From UBA1189 sp964570685 (lineage in GTDB: Bacteria; Bacteroidota; Bacteroidia; Bacteroidales; Bacteroidaceae): a stretch of 9,495 bases of DNA. Shown in pieces: positions 1 through 6,400 of the stretch. The stretch is from NCBI GenBank assembly GCA_964570685.1, contig CAZMZC010000083.1, forward strand, positions 1 through 9,495. Direction: 5' to 3'. Every line of letters starts with the position of its first letter. Position 1 is the stretch's first letter. The notes under the pieces are model-generated. The model saw nothing but the letters and a program-made list of their open reading frames with translations, made no database searches and was not told the DNA's origin. Both the position numbers and the translations under genes were made by a program.

Positions 1-97
1 CAAGACAGCTTCTTGTACTACTTGTCTGTATGGAAAATATTTTCAAAGAACGCTTTCTTAAGCTTTCGCCATCAACACGCGGTTTCAGTGCGAAAGC
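1..97 (-). other. Probable 5' leader of a stable-RNA (16S rRNA-type) transcript
   Basis: Immediately downstream of the leftward promoter the minus strand contains a perfect 8-bp inverted repeat GCTTTCGC/GCGAAAGC (97-90 with 69-62, 20-nt loop). It is followed by GTTCTTTGAAAATATT (51-36), close to the boxA-like GTTCTTTGACATATT found before 16S rRNA genes in Bacteroidetes. A segment with repeated ACAAG then runs to the edge. No ORF fits. I infer that 16S rRNA, or possibly a tRNA cluster, begins to the left of base 1. The 16S start itself is not in the window, so this stays unproven. Confidence 0.45.
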
Positions 98-102
98 GGA
101 TG

Positions 103-135
103 CAAAGGTAATACAATTTTCAGATACCAACCAAA
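103..135 (-). promoter_or_regulatory. Leftward Bacteroidetes-type promoter, probably of an rRNA or tRNA operon off the left edge
   Basis: On the minus strand a TTTG box (135-132) is followed after 21 bp by TACCTTTG (110-103), an exact match to the Bacteroidetes consensus TAnnTTTG with a TTTG -33 element. Upstream of it (about 136-190) lies a very A/T-rich stretch of T and A runs that would act like an UP element. The arrangement, with AAAAAAGTTGCA before the -33 box and TTTGCA at the -7 box, resembles strong stable-RNA promoters of this phylum. Transcription would start near 97 and leave the window. The promoter is visible in the sequence; the rRNA/tRNA assignment is inferred from the leader that follows. 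Confidence 0.65.
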
Positions 136-235
136 TATTTCTGCAACTTTTTTCAAAAAAAGATTGTTTTTTCTTAAAAAAGGCCCTTCTTTTCCGCTTC
201 AGCCCAAGAAAAAACGTCCCTATTCGGGGTTTTTC

Positions 236-266
236 TTTGTTTAGTAACAATTATTCTCTACCTTTG
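236..266 (+). promoter_or_regulatory. Promoter of the DUF5686 gene
   Basis: TTTG (236-239), a 19-bp spacer and TACCTTTG (259-266) match both elements of the Bacteroidetes primary sigma-factor promoter exactly, at normal spacing. Transcription would begin around 272, about 30 bases before the ATG at 304. The short leader has no terminator-like hairpin, so constitutive expression is the simplest reading. The promoter is divergent from the stable-RNA promoter at 103-135, and the two share the A/T-rich region between them. Confidence 0.8.
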
Positions 267-303
267 CAATACATAACACCGACAGGTATTACACCCCAAA
301 CGA

Positions 304-2919
304 ATGGATAAGGCGAAACGGCACATACTACAATTCTTATATATATTTACCTTATTATATATAGGCGGAACCGCCACCTTGCAGGCCGCCACCCGCATCT
401 ACGGCAGAGTAACCGACGCCAGCACTCGGGAGGCCCTGCCCTACGTGTCAGTATACATGCTGAACACTACGGATGGTTGCCAAACCGATAAGGAGGGCAA
501 CTTCTCCTTCATCACCTCTTCATCCAAAGGTACGCTCATCATCTCATCCATTGGCTATACCGAACAACAGGTAGCCATCACTCCTAACACCAGGTACCCG
601 CTTCACATAACACTGGCACCTACGGCCTATGAGCTCAGCGAAGTGGAGATAAAACCTGAACGTGAACGCTACACCCGTAAGAACAATCCGGCCGTCGAGT
701 TGGTGCAGAGCATTATCAAGCGGCGCGACGCCTACCGCCTCGAGAGTCACGACTACTACAGCCGCAACCGTCACGAGCTGCTCACCATAGCGCTCAACAA
801 CTTCGACCAAAGCAAATACCAGGCCGAGCTGCTCGACAACATAGGCCTGCTGCAGCAGTTCCTCGACACCTCCCTCGTCTCCGGCAAACCCATCCTCAAC
901 ATCTCCTCGCGCGAGCTCATCGGTAGCGACCACTACCGTAAGTCGCCCGAGAGCCGCAAGAAACATGTTGTGGCCCGCCGCCGTGCCGGTGTCGACGATT
1001 TCATCTCCGAGCAGGAAATCGACGGTGTATTCGAAGAGGTGTTCAAGGATGTAGACCTTTTCCAAAACGACATCAACCTCTTCCGCAACCGCTTCGTCAG
1101 CCCCCTCTCCTCCTTCGCCACGAGCGTATACAAATACTATATCATGGACACCATCCAGGTAGAGGGCACCCCCTGTATAGACCTCTCCTTCGTGCCGTTC
1201 AACTCCGAGTCGCACGGCTTCACCGGGCACCTCTACATCACGGCCGACAGCACCCACTTCATCAAATGGGCGCAGATGACCACACCGCACGACATCAACC
1301 TCAACTTCGTGCGCACGCTCACCATCAACCAGACCTTCGCTCCAGCCACCGATGGTACGCCCCTGCTCACCAAAGAGTCCTTGGTGGCCGAGTTTGAAAT
1401 AACCTCCCAAATCAACGGTGTATACGTGAAGCGCGAGGTCAACTACAACAACTACCTGCTCGACGTAGCCTCTCGCCCCGACCTACTCGAACGGCCCGAG
1501 AGCATCATCGAGGAGGACGACTCCCGCGACAAGGACGAACTCTTCTGGGCAGTCAACCGCATAGGGCACGTCAGCAAGAAGGAACTATCCGTAGGCGATA
1601 TGATGGCCCAGCTACGCCAGTACCCGCTCTACTACTGGACCGAGAAGGTCATCACCTTCCTCTTCACCGGCTACATCCCCAACAAGAAGGTGGAGCCCGA
1701 GTTCTTCTACGGCCCCATCAACACCTCCGTGAGCAACAACGAGCTCGAAGGCCTCCGCCTTCGCGTAGGTGGCATGACTTCGGCCTACCTCAATCCCCAC
1801 CTCATGGGTCGCTTCTTCGTAGCCTACGGTTTCGGCGACCAACGGCTGAAATATATGGGCGAACTGGAGTACTCATTCAAAAAGAAGAAAGAACACATCA
1901 ACGAGTTCCCCATCCACTCGCTGCGCCTACACTACGAGAACGACATCTACCAGTACGGCCAGACCTACCTATACACCAACAAGGACAACGTGTTTCTCAA
2001 CCTCAAGCGCATCGACGACAACATGATAGGCTACCTGCGCAAGGCCGAGTTCTCCTACAACCGCGAGCACTACAACCACTTCTCCTACTCGCTCACCCTG
2101 CGCAACAAAGTATACGAGAGCAGTCGCCTCATGCAGTTCGAGACGCGCACCGACGGCACCCCCCTTTTTGTAAAGGAGCTGCCACAGACCGAACTGGAGC
2201 TGAGCCTGCGCTACGCTCCCGGTGAGAAGTTCACCCAGCAGAAGTGGGATCGCCACTCGCTACTCCCCGAGCGCCCCGTCTTCACCCTCTCCCACAGTGT
2301 AGCCCTGAAAGACGTGCTCGGCAGCCAGTTTACCTGTCACCACACCGAGGCCAGCGCCCGCAAGCGTTTCTGGCTCTCGCAGTTCGGCTACATAGAGAGC
2401 GTTGTCAAGGCCGGCCGTGTATGGAACGACGTCCCCTACCCTCTCCTCATCATCCCCAACGCCAACCTCTCATATACCCTGCAGCGCGAGTCGTTCGCCC
2501 TGATGAACCCGATGGAGTTCGTGGCCGACACCTATGCCTCATGGGAAGCCATCTATTATATGAATGGACTTATCTTCAATCGTATTCCCCTAATCAAGAA
2601 ACTGGGCTGGCGCGAGGTCATCGACTTCAAAGGCTTCTACGGCAGCCTGCGCCCCGGCAACATCCCCGACCCCACCAACAGCCACGGGTTATACCTATTT
2701 CCACAGCCTACGGTCACAAACAATCAACAGACCGCTAACCTCTCACCGCTCACCGTTAACCATTCACCTTTCACCACCACTCCCTACATGGAGTTATCTT
2801 TCGGTATAGAAAACATCTTCAAGGTATTGGAAGTCGACTACGTACGTCGCCTCACCTACCGCGACACCCCCGGCATTGACAAACACGGCGTGCGCATACG
2901 AGTGCATGTGCAATTCTAA
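304..2919 (+). CDS. DUF5686 outer-membrane protein with N-terminal carboxypeptidase-like regulatory domain
   Basis: The 871-residue product starts with a signal peptide (hydrophobic core about residues 8-26, likely cleavage after LQA at 28). Residues about 32-115 form a CarboxypepD_reg-like beta-sandwich (IYGRVTDAST, ALPYVSVYML, TDKEGNFSF, IGYTEQQV), as in TonB-dependent receptors. The remainder matches DUF5686, predicted to be an outer-membrane beta-barrel: alternating polar/aromatic strands, conserved FYGSL and TPYMELSFGIENIFK blocks near the end, and a terminal phenylalanine typical of barrel proteins. No plug domain or TonB box is evident, so it is not an ordinary SusC receptor. The family's function is not established; a role in the outer envelope is inferred. 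The ATG at 304 was chosen because it follows a good promoter by about 38 bases and begins the signal peptide. Residues 810-826 are encoded by a dispersed repeat and look inserted. The gene is monocistronic and convergent with the next one. Confidence 0.9.
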   Translation: MDKAKRHILQFLYIFTLLYIGGTATLQAATRIYGRVTDASTREALPYVSVYMLNTTDGCQTDKEGNFSFITSSSKGTLIISSIGYTEQQVAITPNTRYPLHITLAPTAYELSEVEIKPERERYTRKNNPAVELVQSIIKRRDAYRLESHDYYSRNRHELLTIALNNFDQSKYQAELLDNIGLLQQFLDTSLVSGKPILNISSRELIGSDHYRKSPESRKKHVVARRRAGVDDFISEQEIDGVFEEVFKDVDLFQNDINLFRNRFVSPLSSFATSVYKYYIMDTIQVEGTPCIDLSFVPFNSESHGFTGHLYITADSTHFIKWAQMTTPHDINLNFVRTLTINQTFAPATDGTPLLTKESLVAEFEITSQINGVYVKREVNYNNYLLDVASRPDLLERPESIIEEDDSRDKDELFWAVNRIGHVSKKELSVGDMMAQLRQYPLYYWTEKVITFLFTGYIPNKKVEPEFFYGPINTSVSNNELEGLRLRVGGMTSAYLNPHLMGRFFVAYGFGDQRLKYMGELEYSFKKKKEHINEFPIHSLRLHYENDIYQYGQTYLYTNKDNVFLNLKRIDDNMIGYLRKAEFSYNREHYNHFSYSLTLRNKVYESSRLMQFETRTDGTPLFVKELPQTELELSLRYAPGEKFTQQKWDRHSLLPERPVFTLSHSVALKDVLGSQFTCHHTEASARKRFWLSQFGYIESVVKAGRVWNDVPYPLLIIPNANLSYTLQRESFALMNPMEFVADTYASWEAIYYMNGLIFNRIPLIKKLGWREVIDFKGFYGSLRPGNIPDPTNSHGLYLFPQPTVTNNQQTANLSPLTVNHSPFTTTPYMELSFGIENIFKVLEVDYVRRLTYRDTPGIDKHGVRIRVHVQF
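2731..2780 (+). repeat. Dispersed TCACC-type repeat lying inside a coding sequence
   Basis: This stretch contains ACCGCTAACC, TCTCACCGCTCACC, GTTAACC and TTCACC blocks, the same vocabulary as the intergenic repeats at 3551-3590, 6357-6389, 8831-8848 and 9234-9260. Here it is read in frame as residues 810-826 of the DUF5686 protein (T, N, S and P rich), just before the conserved TPYMEL block. It encodes no stop codon. The resemblance is seen directly; insertion is inferred. Confidence 0.6.
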
Positions 2920-3473
2920 TCCCTAAACACATCAATCGGCACCACCAGATCGGGATGTATCGAGGCCATCGCCACTGCGATGACCCCCTGGATAGCTATC
3001 ACCAACCGGCGGTCGCGCACTCCCTTGACCTTGACGAAGACACCCTCGTAGCCCTCAAACTCACCTCCGATAACCCGCACCCGCGTACCCTTGGCAAGGT
3101 TCACCTCCGACGGGTCGAAGAACATGAGCGACTCACTATACGTGCCACATGCCGCTATGAAGTGGGTCATCTGCGCATCAGGCACCACAATCTTCTCGTG
3201 CGCCTTGTCCGTCATATACTGCAGATAGGGCACCCCCTTCTTGAACTCCTGTATCACGCTCTGCCTCGTATGCACAAACACCAGGCTACTGATTACCGGC
3301 ACCAGCACCTTCTTGGGCTTCCCCCTGTGCACCTTCATCACATAGCGCATAGGTACAAAGCACTCTATGCCCTGTTCTTTGAGCATATCCTGCACCTTTA
3401 TCTCGCGCCGATAGGTCACGCGCATGGCAAACCATCGGATGCTATCATCGGGTCTTTGTATAGGAGGCACCAT
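2916..3473 (-). CDS. UpxY-type (NusG-like) transcription antiterminator
   Basis: A 185-residue NusG paralogue. Residues about 12-110 form the NusG N-terminal domain: RWFAMRVTYRREIKVQDML, then IECFVP (36-41) and LVFVH (64-68). Residues 127-155 form a KOW motif (KGTRVRVIGGEFEGYEGVFV). Length and layout fit the UpxY antiterminators of Bacteroides, which bind RNA polymerase and allow readthrough in long capsular-polysaccharide leaders. The reading frame extends 26 codons upstream, but those codons overlap and precede the promoter -7 box (3506-3499), so the ATG at 3473-3471 is preferred. No UpxZ or polysaccharide genes follow: the gene ends against DUF5686, with a TAG (2918-2916) overlapping that gene's TAA. 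It therefore appears monocistronic, and its target would lie elsewhere. UpxY is preferred over housekeeping NusG on sequence character and context. Confidence 0.85.
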   Translation of the reverse strand: MVPPIQRPDDSIRWFAMRVTYRREIKVQDMLKEQGIECFVPMRYVMKVHRGKPKKVLVPVISSLVFVHTRQSVIQEFKKGVPYLQYMTDKAHEKIVVPDAQMTHFIAACGTYSESLMFFDPSEVNLAKGTRVRVIGGEFEGYEGVFVKVKGVRDRRLVIAIQGVIAVAMASIHPDLVVPIDVFRD

Positions 3474-3498
3474 CAGAATCTCTTGCTTGTATATTCTG

Positions 3499-3506
3499 CA
3501 AAGGTA
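3499..3506 (-). promoter_or_regulatory. -7 promoter element of the UpxY-type gene
   Basis: TACCTTTG on the minus strand (3506-3499) is an exact TAnnTTTG match. Transcription would start near 3493, about 20 bases before the ATG at 3473. At the correct -33 distance there is only a T-run (complement of the A-run 3525-3534); the nearest TTTG (3524-3521) is just 14 bp away. The promoter may be weaker than the others. The short leader does not resemble the long leaders on which UpxY proteins act. Confidence 0.6.
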
Positions 3507-3550
3507 CACTTTTCCTATCACAAATAAAAAAAAACGACATTTTTTTGTCA

Positions 3551-3635
3551 CTTTCCCCTCACCACTCCCCCCTTACCATTAACCGTTTTTATCGCACACA
3601 GATGACACTGATTATACTGATTATCACTGATTTTT
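3551..3635. repeat. Dispersed repeat: degenerate TCACC block plus ACTGATTAT tandem repeat
   Basis: Bases 3551-3590 are a pyrimidine-rich TCACC/TTACC/TTAACC block related to the repeats elsewhere in the window. Bases 3595-3632 contain CACAGATGAC followed by ACTGATTAT (3607-3615), ACTGATTAT (3616-3624) and ACTGATT (3626-3632). No ORF is supported. The section lies between the UpxY promoter and the mini-hairpin group. Confidence 0.55.
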
Positions 3636-3660
3636 ATTTGTTTTCGTTTTCGTCTACCCT

Positions 3661-3742
3661 GTCTTCGTGGTGGCATGCCGCCTTTCGTTGCAGCTCTGCT
3701 GCATTTCGTCTTCGTCTTCGTCATCGTACACGCAGAGCGTGT
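3661..3742. repeat. Group of three mini-hairpins separated by TTCGT/CTTCGT linkers
   Basis: There are three short inverted repeats: GGTGGC-AT-GCCGCC (3669-3682, one G-T pair), TGCAGC-TCT-GCTGCA (3689-3703) and ACACGC-AGA-GCGTGT (3728-3742). They are separated by linkers built of TTCGT and CTTCGT with CATCGT. Arms are 6 bp and loops 2-3 nt. The same architecture with different arm sequences recurs at 9258-9371 and singly at 6340-6354. They lie downstream of the sialidase terminator and contain no T-run, so terminator activity is unlikely. Confidence 0.65.
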
Positions 3743-3748
3743 CTTCGT

Positions 3749-3788
3749 AAACAACAAATCCCAGCCATGCGGCTGGGATTTATTGTTT
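3749..3788. terminator. Strong, near-symmetrical intrinsic terminator after the sialidase genes
   Basis: AAATCCCAGCC (3756-3766) pairs perfectly with GGCTGGGATTT (3771-3781) around a 4-nt loop. After one mismatch (C3755/A3782) the stem extends with AAACAA/TTGTTT (3749-3754 with 3783-3788). It starts 28 bases beyond the stop codon of the leftward sialidase at 3816. The flanks are A-rich on one side and T-rich on the other, so it could end transcription from either direction. Confidence 0.8.
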
Positions 3789-3815
3789 CTTCGTTCAACG
3801 TTAACAAAAATGGTC

Positions 3816-6278
3816 TTAGTAGACAATTTTCTTTCCATCCACAATATAGATGCGACCCTTCTGCATCTCCGTCACGCGGCGACCCATGAGGTCGTAGATG
3901 CCGGTGGGCTGTGCAGTGGTGGGCACCTCGGTGTTCTCGATAGAGGTGGTGTCCTCGGTGTCGCGTGTGCGGGCCTTGGCTGCAGCACCGGTGTCTTCGA
4001 TGAGGAAGGCCGATGAATAGGTGCTGTTGTAGTAGGGGTCGGCAGAGGCGTCGAAGGTGGCACCATTCAAGGTGAAGTAGCCGTACTCGCTACGTGAGTA
4101 GCGCCAACCCTTGATGGCCACGAGGCCAAAGAGCTCGGCATCGCTGCTGGCGCTGACATTGCCGTCGGCGGTGAGCTTCTCTACCACGAGGTCGCAATAG
4201 GTGCTGTTATAGCTGGTCACATAACCCTTGTTGCTGTTGTAGCCGTAGGTCTTCTTCCAGAACAGGAAGCCTTCACTACCGCTCGGGCCCTTCCAGATGA
4301 GGTACTGACCGCCGTCGGTGACGAAGGCGTACTCGCCGGTAGAGGCATCGATGACCTCGCAGGTGAACTCAGTGGCCGATGCAGCATCGGTGACAGCGGT
4401 GATGCCTGATGAGGCGTAGCTGAAGTAACGCTTGGTGCCATCCATAGCCACATTAGCGAAGGTATAGGTCTTACCCTCCTCGGGCATCTGAATGTCTGAT
4501 GTCTCGCTCTTGAAGGCGCTAACGGCTGCACTCAGCTCGTCGGCTGTGGCTGCACCAGCCTCGGCATTGGTGATGACGCTCTCGAGGGCGGTGCGGGTAG
4601 CGGCAGTAGCCGAAGGATAGCCTACACCACTATAAGCGGCAATGGCCTTGGCATCGGTGATGGCCTGTTGCAGGGCTTCGTCAATGACGGGTGTCACGGG
4701 CTCTTCGGGCTCAACAACGGGAGCTGCCTCCACGGTGATGGTGGCGGTAGCCGATGCGGCGTTGTACTGCTCGGTGGCTGCTACATTGGCTGTGATGGTG
4801 GCTGTGCCTGCTGCTACGGCGGTCACCACGCCATCGGCGCTGACAGTAGCCACGGCAGTGTTGCTGCTGGTATAGGTAACGGCACCGTCAGAGTTGGTGG
4901 TGAGGGTCAATGTGGTGGTCTCGCCCTCGGTGAGTGTAGTGGCAGCTGCGCTCAGGCTGAGCTCGGGGTCAACGGGCACCACGGGCTCTTCTTCTTCGTT
5001 ATCGGTAGCGTTGTATGCTCCACCTGTAATCTCCGATGCGGTGAGGGGCACGTATACGATGTTCGAGTAGTCGCCACTGGCCTTGCTGGTGTCGTAGTCG
5101 TCCTCGTAGAGGAAACCGATCTGGCCGTTGGGCAGGATGGTCATGGTAGAGTAGGCCGAAGCGCCGTTGTCCACCTCGATACCCTTGGTCCAACCGCTGG
5201 TGAAGTCGCTCACAGCCCATGAACTCTTGTCGGTAGCGAAGGCCTTGTAGTATACAGCTACGTTGCTGCGGCTGCTGCCGGTGGGGAGCGACTGCAACAT
5301 CACGTTGTAGGCTGTGCCGTTGGCATCGACGAGACCCTTGTAGAGCATCAGCTCGCCGTTGGTGCTGTTGCTGCCACCGAATGAGTACTTGGTGGCGCTG
5401 CCCCATGAGCCTGAAGCGTTGTTGAGGTTGGTGAACTTGAACACGTTGTAGTAGCGGCCACCGCTGGTGCGGCTGCTCATCACGAGGTCACCGTTGGGCA
5501 ACTCCTCCACCTTGGCCTCGTCGCCACCCTTCAGGCAGTACGAACCGCCGAGGATGCTCCAGCTGGCACCGAAGTCGTCAGAGTATACCACGTAGTTGTT
5601 GTTCGACTTGCTGAACCAGCCGCTCTTCTCGCGCACCAGGAGCACGCCGTAGATACGGTAGTAGTCGCCCACCTTCACGTGCTGCGACTGAATCATGCGG
5701 CCCGATGCCATGAACATGGTGTAGGCGCTGGGCAACAGGTTATCGAAGAAGGCGGTGGTCACATCCTCAGGGCTCTGCCAGGTGAGGCCGTCGGCCGAAC
5801 CGATGATGCGGGCCATCTTATTGTGAGCCGATGATGAACCTTCGCTGAACACAACATTACCTGATACGCAGATGACAAGCACTTTGCCACTCTCGCGGTC
5901 AACAACAACGGCTGCATCGCCATAGCCGTTGCTCGATGTGCCGTCGGCAATCTTCAAGCCGCCATCTACCGAGGGGTCGGTGCTTGAGGGGTTCCAGCTG
6001 TATGAGCCGTCGGCGGCAATAGTGCCCACCTTGGCGTATATATCCACCTCACCGTTGCCCACGTCGGCACCGCAGGGGCGCTGGTCGGCAATGGCAAGCA
6101 CGGTACCATTGTTCAGCGTCGCTACGGCAGGGATGCGGTAGGGCGTAGAAGCATGGTTTACCGACGAAAATAACGTCTGTTTCTTACTCTCAATGGCCGA
6201 TGCGGCAGTCTGAGCCGATACGGAGAGCACGCTCATTGCGCAAGCTCCCACGAGCCACATTGCAAGTGTCTTTTTCAT
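3816..6278 (-). CDS. Secreted sialidase (exo-alpha-sialidase, GH33-type) with Big_2 and C-terminal accessory domains
   Basis: The 820-residue product would hydrolyse terminal sialic acids from host glycans. A signal peptide (1-22, VSA before Q23) precedes the six-bladed propeller (about 30-422). Visible catalytic features are YRIP (47-50, Arg48), candidate acid/base Asp72 (GADVG), Glu258/259 (EELPNG), Arg270 and Arg337 completing the arginine triad, nucleophile Tyr376 (AYSTMT) and supporting Glu392. Asp boxes lie at SADGLTW (161-167) and SDDFGASW (233-240). A Big_2 Ig-like domain spans about 438-516. A helical FIVAR-like region covers about 532-595 and an unassigned, aromatic-rich beta domain about 602-762. 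The C-terminal tail (about 793-820, IYDLMGRRV...) resembles a short type IX sorting or anchoring module. The gene lies 122 bp after the other sialidase with no consensus promoter between, so cotranscription is likely. VGAC at 10-13 weakly suggests a lipobox, but the longer signal fits better. Confidence 0.92.
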   Translation of the reverse strand: MKKTLAMWLVGACAMSVLSVSAQTAASAIESKKQTLFSSVNHASTPYRIPAVATLNNGTVLAIADQRPCGADVGNGEVDIYAKVGTIAADGSYSWNPSSTDPSVDGGLKIADGTSSNGYGDAAVVVDRESGKVLVICVSGNVVFSEGSSSAHNKMARIIGSADGLTWQSPEDVTTAFFDNLLPSAYTMFMASGRMIQSQHVKVGDYYRIYGVLLVREKSGWFSKSNNNYVVYSDDFGASWSILGGSYCLKGGDEAKVEELPNGDLVMSSRTSGGRYYNVFKFTNLNNASGSWGSATKYSFGGSNSTNGELMLYKGLVDANGTAYNVMLQSLPTGSSRSNVAVYYKAFATDKSSWAVSDFTSGWTKGIEVDNGASAYSTMTILPNGQIGFLYEDDYDTSKASGDYSNIVYVPLTASEITGGAYNATDNEEEEPVVPVDPELSLSAAATTLTEGETTTLTLTTNSDGAVTYTSSNTAVATVSADGVVTAVAAGTATITANVAATEQYNAASATATITVEAAPVVEPEEPVTPVIDEALQQAITDAKAIAAYSGVGYPSATAATRTALESVITNAEAGAATADELSAAVSAFKSETSDIQMPEEGKTYTFANVAMDGTKRYFSYASSGITAVTDAASATEFTCEVIDASTGEYAFVTDGGQYLIWKGPSGSEGFLFWKKTYGYNSNKGYVTSYNSTYCDLVVEKLTADGNVSASSDAELFGLVAIKGWRYSRSEYGYFTLNGATFDASADPYYNSTYSSAFLIEDTGAAAKARTRDTEDTTSIENTEVPTTAQPTGIYDLMGRRVTEMQKGRIYIVDGKKIVY

Positions 6279-6400
6279 AATAATACTTTTTGGTTAATAC
6301 TATTCTTTTATGGGTTAGTGGTTAGCGGTTAGTTGCCGTCGCAGCTTTGCTGCGCCCCTCTCACCTCTCACCGCTCACCTCTCACCGTTCGAAGATTGTC
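6279..6400. repeat. Intergenic spacer with TTAGCGG/TCACC repeats and one mini-hairpin
   Basis: The spacer between the two sialidases contains GGTTAGTGGTTAGCGGTTAG (6314-6333), a mini-hairpin CGCAGC-TTT-GCTGCG (6340-6354), and a CCTCTCACC/TCTCACCGCTCACC block (6357-6389). The hairpin has no T-run on the leftward strand, so it should not terminate. The 30 bases before the downstream ATG (6309-6279) are A/T-rich, as usual for Bacteroidales start regions. I see no TAnnTTTG box on the minus strand. Confidence 0.6.

Noticed and set aside
30..311. 93-codon plus-strand ORF before the DUF5686 gene
   Set aside because: It spans both divergent promoters and T/A runs, has low-complexity Phe/Lys-rich sequence, overlaps the DUF5686 start and has no promoter upstream.
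544..1410. 288-codon minus-strand ORF antisense to DUF5686
   Set aside because: Its Val/Glu/Gly-rich sequence is the mirror of the GC-rich codons of the real gene. There is no promoter and no recognisable domain.
2955..3527. 190-codon plus-strand ORF antisense to the UpxY-type gene
   Set aside because: It is wholly antisense to a recognisable NusG-like protein, His/Leu-rich, without family features or a start region.
3474..3551. 26-residue N-terminal extension of the UpxY-type protein
   Set aside because: These codons contain and precede the promoter -7 box (3506-3499), and the NusG domain starts right after the internal ATG at 3473.
3661..3742. CRISPR array
   Set aside because: The repeats are short hairpins with unlike arms and linkers of low complexity. 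There are no uniform direct repeats with unique spacers and no cas genes.
3548..3844. 98-codon minus-strand ORF after the sialidase
   Set aside because: It overlaps the sialidase end in another frame, then crosses the terminator, mini-hairpins and tandem repeats. The Lys/Arg/Thr-rich product reflects repeat DNA.
4668..5222. 184-codon plus-strand ORF antisense to the sialidase (a similar one at 6806-7402)
   Set aside because: Both mirror the Ala/Thr-rich Big_2 domain codons of the sialidases, which explains why two similar antisense ORFs appear.
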